Notes: generated by a model not told the origin, from the sequence alone. Positions 44,161 through 55,962 are shown, counted from the stretch's first letter. The stretch is DNA of 64,000 nucleotides from Artemisia argyi (GCA_030686995.1 CM060709.1:11244872-11308871), one strand, 5' to 3'. Translations and numbers: made by a program.

Positions 44161-45921
44161 TGGTAATTTAGGCTCTTAATTTTTTTGCAAGATCCCGACA
44201 TTAGCTCCTTGTCTGCAACATGTGGTTTGTGTAACTGAGCAGACACTTGCATATTGTTCTCCGGTTTGTAAGTATGAATTCCTATCAATTTTCATATGAT
44301 AATACGTAATGCAACTAAGCATTGAATGACTTTGTGAGCCTTGAAGCTACTTGAATGTTATTCCTTTGTGATATAAAGATAGTAGGCTGCCCTTAACGGC
44401 ATAATCCTTGCGAAGACGAGTAGCTTTGGCCCCTCAGGAGTTCAGGATTGTGCTCCTTATGCTTGATCTTATATTCTCGATAGAGCAAGATCATATATTT
44501 GGTATTTTTTTTATCAAGCACATAATGAAGTTGACTTGTTTCTTGTAAGAATGTTTTCTTTCTTCATTCTCTGGCTTCTCTTTCTCGGTTCTGTTATTAG
44601 GAGCAATGTGGTCTAAGCCTAACGCTCACCTTGATGATATTGGTCTTATATATATTGCTCAATAAGTGCAAAATGGAATATAATGTTTATGTTTTTCAAA
44701 ATGGTGCATATTTTCTCATCTACTATACAAGTCTAAGCTCGAGTGTGGATTGAAGAACACTAATGATTAGTAGTTTAAATCCCATTTAGGTTTTACCGTT
44801 AATGTTTGGCTTATTTAAGCATTTGAGAGATTAACTTTTGAAGACGTCTTGTTTAGTTGCTTGTTTTTTTTAGCATACTCGACCTAAATTTTTGGTTTAT
44901 TCTTGCATTTGGAGATTTAAATTTTTTAGACGTTTTTATTTTGATGTTTATCTTTGATATATTTGATTTTAATCTTTGTTTATCTGTTATCTAGTTATTC
45001 AAATAATATGGGGGTGTTTGGGTTAGTGATATTTTTTTAAGATGGCCCGTTTTGACCCGTGCCTGTTTGATTTGATAATAAATTTTCTCGTTTAACCCGT
45101 GCCCATTTCGACCGTTGCCTGTGCCCGCCCGACCCGCCTGTTTTGTCACAAGTTCTTGCTAATCATGATAACATAAAACCATTCATTCCTAAAAACACAA
45201 ACTCTTGATTCATGAAAAACATGCACCCCATATATAGAAAAGCCTCGTGTACTATCTAAAAAAAGAAAAACCACAACAAGGAAATGTGACAGCATCAACA
45301 CGAAAAACCGATCAAATACTAAATTCTTGTCATTGATCAAATCAAGAATGCTTTCTTTTTTTCACACAAAAAGTTTCCAAAAATTTCCCAATTTTCATTT
45401 TCCTTAGGAAATCACGTTTCTATAGTTTTATTTACATTTGTTTCATAAGTCAATGTCTCAAATCTTCATGGAAAATAGGCTTGTATGGATCTAAATCATG
45501 TTTGTATGATTCTTCTTGGAAAGCATTGATTTTTTTTTTTTACAAAAATGGCGGATGAAGAACAAACCTCCACAATCCCTGAGGAGGAAACAATAGATGT
45601 TGAACAATCTACAAGCGTTACGAATAACATGTCAAATTCAGATACTAGTAAAAAACAACAAAAGCAGGAAAGTACCAAAGAAAAGCCGAAAAGCGCAAAG
45701 GAAAAGCTTAAAACAGGTGAATTTTTTAACAACTTTTTTTCGGTACATTATGTACGATATCTTATTTTAAGAAAGATATCGGGTTTTGTAGATTTGGAAC
45801 AAATGAAGGAAAAGTATTCTAAGTTGTTATTAGGAGAAGATATGTCGGGTGGAGGGAAGGGTGTTTCATCAGCTTTGGCTCTATCAAATGCCATTACAAA
45901 TCTTGCTGGTAAATTCACAAG
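43750..45921 (+). repeat. Segmental duplication, upstream copy
   Basis: About 2.2 kb alignable nearly throughout with 53765-55962, same orientation, including the upstream non-coding region and exons 1-2 of the RopGEF gene. Similarity stops 13 nt into intron 2 at about 45921. Small indels distinguish the copies. Confidence 0.88.
45548..45908 (+). pseudogene. Truncated RopGEF copy (exons 1-2 only)
   Basis: Exon 1 45548-45716 ([20 protein letters not shown]..., 169 bp) and exon 2 45792-45908 ([20 protein letters not shown]..., 117 bp) have the same lengths and splice sites as the complete gene at 55591. Substitutions are few and give no stop. The remaining five exons are absent; beyond the exon 2 donor the sequence changes to a dispersed repeat. 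Read through, a short protein with the start of the PRONE domain could be made, but it would lack the catalytic part. Confidence 0.9.
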
Positions 45922-45960
45922 CTTACGGGAATCGGTAGTCGAGCAGTCAACTTCCTTGTA

Positions 45961-47633
45961 AGTTGTAATCAGTATAGGCGGGATTAAATGGTGATTAATT
46001 GGATTGCCATTTTTGGCGAGTTTTTTGGCATTTCTAGTAAGTTTTGGGCATTCTCGTCAAGATTTTCCTTAAAAACATCTTGTAATAGTTATAAGGTGAG
46101 ATTATAAGTGATTAAAACAAGTTTACGATGAGTTTTGGGTATTTTCAGGTGATTTGCAAGTTTTTGGCAAGTTTGACCATTGTTGACCACCAATGACCAA
46201 GGTTGACCGATTTGTTTGACCGATTTACAAAAATCAAAAAGGTTGGTGGTCCAATAGCACCTAAGCGTCGATTAATCGGCCTTGTAGACCTTTTTTTGCA
46301 ACACTGGCTAAAAGTGAGACAGAAAAACATTTATTTATTTATTTTTATTTTTTTAGCAAAGACGGAAAACAAATTTAAATATAACAAGTTTAAGAATATA
46401 AAAAGTTAACAAATGCTACAAATCTTTTACAACGAAAAGTGAGAGATAGAAAAACAAAAATGAATATAAAAAGTTAAGAAAGTGCACAAATTAGTTGTTT
46501 GAGATTTGCAAGTTTCTAGCAAGTTTGATCATTATTGACCACGGTTGACCGATTTACACAAATCAAGAAGGTTGGTGGTCCAGTAGCGCCTAGGCGTCGA
46601 TTAATCTGCCTTGTAGGTCTTTTTTGTAACACTGGCTAAAAGTGAGAGACGGAAAAACAAATTTAAATATAAAAAGTTTAAAAATATAAAAAGTTAGCAA
46701 ATGTTACAAATCTTTTACAATGAAAAATGAGAGATGAAAAAAACAATAATGAATATAAAAAGTTAAGAAAGTGTACAAATTAGTCGTTTGAGATTTGCAA
46801 GTTTCCGGCAAGTTTGACCACTGTTGACCACCATTGACCACGGTTGACAAATTGTTTGACCGATTTACACAAATCAAGAAGGTTGGTGGCCCAATGACAC
46901 CTAGGCATCGATTAATCGGCCTTGTAGGCCCTTTTTGCAACACTGGCTAAAAGTGAGAGATGGATAAACAAATTTGAGTATAACAAGTTTAAGAATATAA
47001 AAAGTTAGCAAATGTTACAAATCTTTTACAACGAAAAGTGAGCAATGGAAAAACAAAAATGAATATGAAAAGTAAAGAAAGTGTACAAATTAGTCGTTTA
47101 AGAAGCGGCACATGATACATGTACCATGTAAATTAACATCATACACCACGAACGGAAAAACAAAATTGAATATCGAAAGTTAGCAAATGTTACAAATGTT
47201 TTACAACGAATCCACGAATAATCAGGCTTATAGGCCTAGTAGCGCCTAGACGTCTATTAATCAACTTTGCAGGCTTTTTTTTACAACTCTGGCTAAAAGT
47301 GAGAGACGGAAAAACAAATTTGAATATAAAAAGTTAGCAAATGTTACAAATCTTTTACAACGAAAAGTGAGAGATGGAAAAACAAAAATGAATATAACAA
47401 GTAAAGAAAGTGTACAAATTAGTCTTTTGAGAAGTGGCACATGATACAATATACCATGTAAACACCATACTCACACGAAGAACAAAATGAATATAAAAAG
47501 TAAAGAAAGTGTACAAATTAGTCATAAAGAGGTGCCCCATGATACATGTACCATGTAAACACCGTACTCCCACAAAGAACACTATCTAAAAGGGAGAGAC
47601 AGACTAACAAATTTGAATATAAAAAGTTAGTAA
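45961..47633 (+). repeat. Tandem array of dispersed-repeat and AT-rich-module units
   Basis: A composite of the 6455-type repeat end (TTGACC-rich, then GATTAATCGGC...GTAGGC...CAACACTGGC) plus the TAAAAAGTTAGCAAATGTTACAAA module recurs with starts near 46148, 46503 and 46792, followed by module-only copies near 47040, 47160, 47330 and 47480. Palindromes CATGATACATGTACCATG sit at 47111-47128 and 47538-47555. No genes. Confidence 0.7.
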
Positions 47634-47638
47634 ATGTT

Positions 47639-48866
47639 TGGTGTGTGTTTATTCACACACCTTTTTCTGTCTATTTTAATACCAAAACAGACACAAACTA
47701 ACCACAAATGCGAAAGATATTGTGTTTTTGTGTTTGTGATCGTGTAGGAACGGATATTCCATAAATTGGCAAAAATCAGGCTAAAAAGGAAAAAAAAACG
47801 AGCACGAGTTTGGAAATCATGTCAAAAGCCAGAGCCGGGGAAACAAATTACCATTTTTGAGCTCAGAATGTCAAAACAAACCTTGGAGAATCACCAAATG
47901 CCAAAAATAGTCCTTGGAGCAAAAGTTTGCAAAATTGGCAGAAATGGCCCCTCAAAATTAGATTTTGGCTGAAATAGCCCCTGAGCATTGGATTTTGAAA
48001 GAAAAAGTCAATAATGGTCCTTGGAGTTCACAAGTTACCAAGTTTAGTCCCCGAGTGAAAGATTTGAAGAAATTACAAGTTTGGTCCCTACAGTTTTAGA
48101 TTTGGCAAAAGTAGTCCCTGGAATTTCAATCATCATTCATGGTCCTTGTACTATTCAATTTTGACAAATAGCACCCTTGTGACAACTTTGGAAGAACGGC
48201 ATATCAAGTCTTGCATTTTCAAGAAATTACAAAAGTGATCCTCCAAGTTTCAAAATTTACAAGAATGGTCCCTGTACAAATCAGATTGCAAAATGGCCCT
48301 TGGATTATTAAAACTTGGCAAAGTTTCACCCTTGAAGCACTTTGGAAAAGTTACATGATCAGTCCCTCTATTTTTTCTGAAAATGCAAAATGGGTCCTTG
48401 TGATAAAATTAAACCATACGGACCCTTTTATTATTACAATTCCAATCCAAACACAAACCTGATCCACTCCCTGGTCCAGTCCAACTCACCAAGCCCACTC
48501 TATCTCCTAGGCCCAACACCCTCACAGCCCAACACCCTTTTAATACTCCATCCGGTCAAAATAAGTCAAACAAACACCCCTTCCCTTCCACCTTCTTCCC
48601 CACTTGCCTGAACCAGTCACCTCACCCCCCCCCCCCACCATCTTCATCACATCCCACCGCCCCCACCACTAACCCCTACCCATCACATCGCATTTAATGC
48701 CACCACCCCCTGCATATAAAACAGAAACATTTGCAATTATCTTTTGGCGCCAAAATACTTGGAGGGCTCAAATTAAATTTCAGTGATCCAATAGCTATGA
48801 AAAGTGATGGGAAATGATCAGAGGGATGCAAGAAACCCTAATTGATGGCTATAAAAGGTGAAGGAA
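47639..48866 (+). repeat. Left arm of the long inverted repeat
   Basis: 1228 bp, inverse of 51547-52770 with scattered mismatches and small indels. The first 25 bp themselves form a hairpin (GGTGTGTG...CACACACC). Much of the arm is a degenerate tandem of about 35-45 bp built on GGTCC(C/T)TG words (47880-48420), followed by a C-rich stretch (48600-48680) and the TATA-like CTATAAAAGG (48848-48857). Confidence 0.9.
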
Positions 48867-51546
48867 ATTTTTACAGATATAAATAAACGTAAACCAAATT
48901 AAAATCAAATACGACTATGAACAGATAAAAAGGTGAGCTTTGAACAAATTTAAACTAGAGGGGGTGAAAATGAAATTTTTACAAATTTATTATTAAAAGA
49001 AAATTTAATTAAAAAGAAATTTATTTTTTTGATTATTTTATTATTTAATATTAATTAAAACTATTTTAAACTATGTAATTAATTAATTAAAACTAATTTA
49101 AATCTAATTTAAATTTAAGAAAAATACTAAAGTGACTTAGAAAAATATGAAAATTTTTACAAAACTAATTAACCATTACAGGAATCCTAAAAAATTATAA
49201 AAAGTTTATAAAAATTATTTTTAAGCTATTTTACTAATTATTTACTTATTTATTAATTAAAATCTATTTTAACTCACTTAATTATGAAAAATACTAAATG
49301 AACAGTGAAAATTCTGAAAATTTTTCTAAAAATACTATACTAATTATAAAACCTATAAAAAATATAAAAAGATACTTTTGCTTATGAATAAGCAGAAAGA
49401 AAATTAATTCTTTGGTTTTTTTATTAAAACTAATTAAACTTAATTTAATTATTATAAATACTAAATTAACTCAGAAAATTATGAAAATTTTTCCTAAACT
49501 ATTTTAATATATAAGGGACTTAGGAAAATTATAAAAATGAAAATTGTTTTTTGAAAACGCTGAGCAATAAGCCAAATGGCTTAAATAGAAGCTATCACTA
49601 TTTTTAAAGTTTGGCTTTTTCTGGTTTTCTTTTACAAATCTATTCTAACACTAAAAATAAGCAACTTTTATAAAGACAACTTGTTTGGAGCTTAATAATA
49701 AGCAGTGTGCAAACCAAAGATTATGACAAAAGGTCTAATAAGTTAAAAACTTTGAATTTTGTTGCAATAAGCTACAAAGGGTAAAATAAGCTGTAAACAA
49801 CTAAAAAGCATACAAATAAGCTAAAAAGAACATAATAAGTACAAAGGATAAGCCACAGATGACCAATAAGCACTTACGTAAATTACAAAGGCTAAACAGG
49901 CCAAAATGGGCTATAAGCAGCCCTCTGTGGGGTCCACAGGAGGGTTTAAAGGTCCAAAACAAAAGTTGATCTAAAAAGTTGGTCAGGTGAGCTTTTAAAT
50001 AAGCCAAGGTTCAGAGTTTATGGCTTACGAATGAGCTTATGGGAGGCTTATGAAAATGGGTGTCTATACTAAGTCATTTAGTATACTGAGTGTGATCGGT
50101 ACAACTTGGTGGCACAAATAAGCTATGGGCAAAGGATCAGAGATCCAAAATAAGCACTGGTATGTTGAGTTGGTCTAATAAGCTATCTAAAAAGCCAAAA
50201 GTTGGGGCCTGGGGTCCACTGGTTAAGCCAGAATGAGCTTATGAAACTTGGGCAAATGCCCTGGTGCAGGGGAGGGTTCTCACCCTGCAGGCTTAAATAA
50301 GGACTTCAATAAGCCAGAGAAAAATTCCTAAAAATAAGCCAATATGGTATTTCACAAGTTAAGCTAGTGGATTTTGTAACACAAAAATTAGGAAAATTCT
50401 TGCAAAAAATAGATTTTCTGAAAACCTTGCAATTTGACTTTTTGATTTTATGAACTAAAGTTGACCTTATTGAACTTTGATTGGATCTTAATGACTTAAA
50501 AAGATGTTTGAAATTAAAATGAGCCTAAATCTACCAATCTTAACAAAGTTTAAAGCTAAATCAATGATTATGCAAACTACAATTCCAACAGGTGAACAAT
50601 TAAAAGTGATTAAAATTAATTTTGACTTTTGAACAAAACACCACTGGATTTTATGACTTTCTTGACCTAATGTGACTTGTTCAAACCAATAGTAACAACT
50701 AAAACACCTTGGATCACAGTGAATCCTACTGATCCAAACAACCCTTTGTTTACCTGATTTTGAGTTTTCTTTAAGTAAACAGAAACTAGGGGTTATGGAA
50801 GTGCTTCTAAACAACTTTTTATGCTCCAATAAGCTTAAATGAACACAGAAACAAAGATCACAACTACTAATACCCAATATGCTAATTTATACTAATTTGG
50901 CAGTTTACATAGGATTGGGAGTATAATGAAACTTTAATGAACTAGTACTATTTATTTAACTCTAAAATGACTAGGTTAAACTAAATAAGCACAGATGACA
51001 CAGTAATAAGCAATAATAAGCAGTTTACTCAATAAATAGCTAAGATTGAAGATTAAGCTTACAAAATGCCATCCAAGCTTAAACCATGAACCAAGGACCA
51101 AGAACTTGTCCTAATGTCTCCCCTGAGACTCTAACCCATGGCCATCCATGATACACCATGCTACAGCCATCATCATCTTCAAACCTGGATTTTTTATATT
51201 TTTTATCTATTTTTTATTTTTATTTTTTTGTATTTTTGAGTTTAAAGAGTAAATAACTTTCAAATGGTTTACAAACTTCCAAAATCTTATGAGGGTACTA
51301 AGATTAGCTCAAAGGAACCTTAAACAATAACTTTTAACATCATAAAGCTTATATGAGATTTTTGAAATAAAATAAATAGCATAAACTGAATATAGGCTGA
51401 AAACTTGCAATTAATACTTGAAATGGACTTTTATTAATATGAAAATGCTTAGTACATGGTTTTAAACTTAATATTACAAAAGAGGATTACAAATTAAGCT
51501 ATACGACACTATATTAAACTAAAGAGCTACACTCTCTCTTCCTTGC
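48867..51546. other. Central region of the long inverted-repeat element
   Basis: 48900-49550 is extremely AT-rich with repeated GAAAATTTTT/TTAATTAAAA words. 49560-51060 carries many AATAAGC words. 51060-51546 is ordinary AT-rich text with AATAAA-like words in both directions. No open frame with a recognisable domain. Confidence 0.6.
49560..51060 (+). repeat. Cluster of about 20 AATAAGC motifs
   Basis: The heptamer recurs irregularly, mostly on the plus strand, with variants AATGAGCTTATG. It is far denser than base composition would give and is not a simple tandem repeat. Confidence 0.7.
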
Positions 51547-52770
51547 TTCCTTCTCCTTTTATAGCCATCAATTAGGGTTTCTTGCATCCCTCTGATCATT
51601 TCCCATCACTTTTGATAGCCATTGGATCACTGAAAGTTAATCCGAGCCCTCCACGTATTTTGGCGCCAAAAGATAATTGCAAATTGTTTCTGTTTTATAT
51701 GCAAGGGGTGGTGGCATTAAATGCGATGTGATGGGTAAGGGATAGTGGTGTGGGCGGTGGGATGTGATGGAGATGGTGGGGGTAAGGTGACTGGTTCAGG
51801 CAAGTGGGGAAGAAGGTGGGAGGGAAGGGGTGTTTGTTTGACTTATTTTGACCGGAGGGAGTATTAAAAGGGTGTTGGGCTGTGAGGGTGTTGGGCCTAG
51901 GAGATGGAGTGGGCTTGGTGAGTTGGACTGGACCAGGGAATGGATCAGGTTTGTGTTTGGATTGGAATTGTAATAATAAAAGGGTCCGTATGGTTTAATG
52001 TTTTCTCAAGGACCTATTTTGCATTTTCAGAAAAAAAAAAATAGAGTGACTGATCATGTAACTTTTCCAAAGTGCTTCAAGGGTGAAACTTTGCCAAGTT
52101 TTAATAATCCAAGGGTCATTTTGCAATCTGATTTGTACAGGGACCATTCTTGTAAATTTTGAAACTTGAAGGACCATTTTTGTAATTTCCTGAAAATGCA
52201 AGGACTTGATCTGCTATTCTTCCAAAGTTTTCACAAGGGTGTTATTTGCCAAACTTGAATAGTACAAGGACCATGAATGATGATTGAAATTCCAGGGATT
52301 ACTTTTGCCAAATCTGAAACTGTAGGGACCAAACTTGTAATTTCTTCAAATCTTTCACCTAGAGAATAAGCTTGGTAACTTGTGAACTCCAAGGACCATT
52401 ATTGACTTTTTCATCCAAAATCCAATGCTCAGGGGCTATTTCAGCCAAAATCGAAACTTGAGGGACCATTTCTGCTAATTTTGTAAACTTTTGCTCCAAA
52501 GATTATTTTTGGCATTTGGTGATTCTCCAAGGTGTGTTTTGACATTATGAGCTCAAAAATGATAATTAGCTTCCCCGGCTCTGGCTTTTGACATGATTTC
52601 CAAACTCGTGCTTGTTTTTGTCCTTTTTAGCCTAATTTTTGCCAATTTCTCGAATATCCGTTCCTGCACGATCACAAACACAAAACACAATATCTTTGCA
52701 TTTTTGGTTAGTTTGTGTCTGTTTTGGTCTTAAAATGGACAGAAAAAGGTGTGTGAATAAGCACACACCA
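51547..52770 (-). repeat. Right arm of the long inverted repeat
   Basis: 1224 bp; its reverse complement aligns with 47639-48866. The same short frame starting MHFQEITK appears at 48211 on plus and 52201 on minus, an easy check of the symmetry. Confidence 0.9.
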
Positions 52771-52833
52771 ATGTTACAAATCTTTTACAATGAAAAGTGA
52801 GAGATGGAAAAATAAAAATGAATATAAAAAGTA

Positions 52834-53220
52834 GTGTTGCAAAACAAGGCCTACAAGGCTGATTAATCACCGTCTATGCGCTCTAAGGCTACCAACCTTT
52901 ATTTTTTGTAAATCGGTCTAATAAATCGGTTAACCGTGGTCAACGAAGTTCAATGACAGTGTGGTCAAACATGCCAGAAACCTTCAAATCTTGCCGAAAG
53001 TACCAAAACTCATCGTAAAATTGCTTTAATAATTTATAGTCGTTATTTATATCTACTAAAAGATGGATTTTCTAAGAAAAATATTGTTTGAAATACATAA
53101 AACTTGCCGATAATACCTAAAACTTACCACAAAAATACCAAATAATTTCTCGGAAATGCCAATCCGATTACAAAGGAGGTCGAGCGCCCGACTACCGATT
53201 CACGATTTTTACGACCTGAT
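52834..53220 (-). repeat. Dispersed repeat, hAT-like MITE family (inverted copy)
   Basis: Most complete member of the family at 6455 and 45961: starts AGTGTTGCAAAA and ends TTTTTACGACCTGA, both edges resembling each other inverted. It lies 60 bp outside the long inverted-repeat element. Confidence 0.6.
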
Positions 53221-53570
53221 AAAAAGTAATGAAAGTGTAAAAATTAGTCGTTTTGAATAATTAGTACATAATACACCAAACTCAACTTGAATAATTAGCC
53301 AATCCGATTGAATAATTAGTACATAATACACCAAACTCAACTTGAATAATTAGCCAATCCGATTACAAAGGAGGTCGACCGCCCGACTACCGATTCACGA
53401 TTTTTACGACTTGATTAGTACATAATACACCAAACTCAACTTGAATAATTAGACAATCCGATTGAATAATTAGTACATAATACACCAAACTCAACTTGAA
53501 TAATTAGCCAATCCGATTACAAAGGAGGTCGACCGCCGGACTACCGATTCACAATTTTTACGACCTGATA
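53160..53570 (+). repeat. Local tandem duplications of a MITE end and AT-rich module piece
   Basis: A block with CAAAGGAGGTCGACCGCC occurs at about 53173, 53363 and 53518, and a block with TACATAATACACCAAACTC at about 53262, 53318, 53409 and 53474, interleaved. This is repeated slippage or unequal exchange in a small area. Confidence 0.75.
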
Positions 53571-54180
53571 AAAAGTATTGAAAGTGTACAAATTAGTCGT
53601 TTTGAGAGGTGTGGTACATGATACATGTACCATGTAAAACACCATACTCCCACGAATAACATAATACACCAAACTCAACTTGAATAATTAGTACATACCT
53701 CACTATATAAAGTAACATTGTTTTCCTCAATGGTCGATGTGGGTTAAAAGCACTCTTCTTCTTTAATAAAAAGTGATACAAGCTAGTATATGCATTAACC
53801 GTTGTTGTAAGGCGAATACAACCAAATTTATTAAAGATGGTCTAGCACGTGAGGATGCGATAATATAGTCCACAGAATTATTCATATAATTGAATGTCAT
53901 ACATGTTTAATAGTTATATGTTAAATATTGTACTGAATAACAACATATACTTTGATAGTTCAAGCTCTTTCTTTGATTGTGCCATGTGGAAGGTGTGCTA
54001 TTGTACAGAGCCTCGTATCTTTAGGGGGATCAAAACTACATGTTATTTTTGCACAAAAGCATTGGCATGTTTGCTAAGTAAATCTATGAGGCACAGTAGC
54101 TCTTTTGCGTATACATTCATACAATTTGCCTAAAACCGTTAAAAAATTAGAAAATAACGTTCAAGCATCTTGTTCAAAAA
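53571..54180 (+). pseudogene. AIM1/MFP2-like pseudogene fragments, copy I
   Basis: AT-rich module with the perfect stem GGTACATG-ATA-CATGTACC (53613-53631), TATA-like box (about 53702), NTTKFIKDGLAREDA-type exon (53800-53870), and the degenerate stretch to about 54180 shared with copy H. Confidence 0.6.
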
Positions 54181-55962
54181 CTTAACAGTTCTTCCGTTTT
54201 GGAGGCAGTGGGGCTTTAGGCTCTTAATTTTTTTGCAAGATCCCGACATCAGCTCCTTGTCTGCAACATGTGGTTTGTGTAACTGAGCAGACACTTGCGC
54301 CTTGTTCTCCGGTTTGTAAATATGAATTCCTATCAATTTTCATATGATAATACGTAATGCAATTAAGCATTGAATGACTTTGTGAGCCTTGAAGCTACTT
54401 GTAATGTTATTCCTTTGTGATCTAAAGATAGTAGGCTGCCCTTAACGGCATAATCCTTGCGAAGACGAGTAGCTTTGGCCCCTCAGGAGTTCAGGATTGT
54501 GCTCCTTATGCTTGATCTTATATTCTCGATAGAGCAAGATCATATATTTGGTATTTTTTTTATCAAGCACGTAATGAAGTTGACTTGTTTCTTGTAAGGA
54601 TGTTTTCTTTCTTCATTCTCTGGCTTCTCTTTCTCGGCTCTGTTATTTTGAACAATGTGGTCTAAGCCTAACGCTCACCTTGATGATATTGGTCTTCTTC
54701 TAGGATTGCTCAATAAGTGCAAAATGGAAAATAATATTTATGTTTCTCAAAATGGTGCCTATTTGCTCATCTACTATACAAGTCTAAGCTCGAGTGTGGA
54801 TTGAAGAACACTAATGATTAGTAGTTTAAATCCATTTAGGTTCTGGCTTATTTAAGCATTTGAGAGATTAACTTTTGAAAACGTTTTGTTTAGTTGCTTG
54901 TTTTTTTAGTATACCTCGACCTAAATTTTTGGTTTATTCTGGCACTTGGAGATTAAAATTTTTGAGACGTTTTTATTTTGATGTTTATCCGTTATCTAGT
55001 TATTCAAATAATATGGGGTGTTTCGGTTAGTGATTTTTTTTATTTTTTTATTTTTTATTTTTTTTTTAATTCGGTGTACTTTTTAAGATGGCCCGTTTTG
55101 AACCGTGCCTGTTTGATTTGATAATAAATTTGCTCGTTTAACCCGTGCCCATTTTGACCGTTGTCCGTGCCCGCCCGACCCGCCTGTTTTGTCACAAGTT
55201 CTTGCTACTCATGATAACATAAAACCATTCATTCCTAAAAACACAAACTCTTGATTCATGAAAAACATGCACCCCATATATAGAAAAGCCTCGTGTACTA
55301 TCTAAAAAAAGAAAAACCACAACAAGGAAATGTGACAGCATCAACACGAAAAACCGATCAAATACTAGATTCTTGTCATTGATCAAATCAAGAATGCTTT
55401 CTTTTTTTCACACAAAAAGTTTCCAAAAATTTCCCAATTTTCATTTTCCTTAGGAAATCACGTTTCTATAGTTTTATTTACATTTGTTTCATAAGTCAAT
55501 GTCTCAAATCTTCATGAAAAATAGGCTTGTATGAATCTAAATGATGTTTGTATGATTCTTCTTGGAAACCATTGAAACTTTTTTACAAAAATGGCGGATG
55601 AAGAACAAACCTCGGCAATCCCTGAGGAGGAAACAATGGATGTTGAACAATCTACAAGTGTTACGAATAACATGTCGAATTCAGATACTAGTAAAAAACA
55701 ACAAAAGCAGGAAAGTACCAAAGAAAAGCCGAAAAGCGCAAAGGAAAAGCTTAAAACAGGTGAGTTTTTTAACAACTTTTTTTGGTACATTATGTACGAT
55801 ATCTTATTTTAAGAAAGATATCGGGTTTTGTAGATTTGGAACAAATGAAGGAAAAGTATTCTAAGTTGTTATTAGGAGAAGATATGTCGGGTGGAGGGAA
55901 GGGTGTTTCATCAGCTTTGGCTCTATCAAATGCAATTACAAATCTTGCTGGTAAATTTACAA
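53765..55962 (+). repeat. Segmental duplication, downstream copy (with the intact RopGEF)
   Basis: Counterpart of 43750-45921. It includes the non-coding upstream region 54140-55590, so both copies share the same presumptive promoter. An insertion of T-rich sequence at about 55040-55080 is specific to this copy. Confidence 0.88.

Larger units (their letters stand above)
47639..52770. mobile_element. 5.13-kb element with 1.2-kb terminal inverted repeats, class unknown
   Basis: Begins TGGTGTGTGTTTATTCACAC and ends with its inverse. The 5-bp direct repeat ATGTT flanks it (47634-47638, 52771-52775), and the host is an AT-rich module whose sister copies show the joined sequence. TG...CA ends plus a 5-bp duplication are LTR-retrotransposon traits, but the terminal repeats are inverted, not direct. 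No transposase, integrase or gag recognised. Possible identities: a foldback element, or a retroelement with one LTR inverted. Each arm ends inward at a CTATAAAAGG TATA-like box. The middle has no gene. Confidence 0.8.

Noticed and set aside
47639..52770. Ordinary LTR retrotransposon
   Set aside because: The 1.2-kb terminal copies are inverted, not direct, and no gag, protease, integrase or reverse transcriptase was found.
54139..54336. Minus-strand frame with AQVSAQLHKPHVADKELMSG, and its duplicate at 44091-44288
   Set aside because: Conserved between the copies only because the segment is duplicated. No family recognised and no promoter or splice context.
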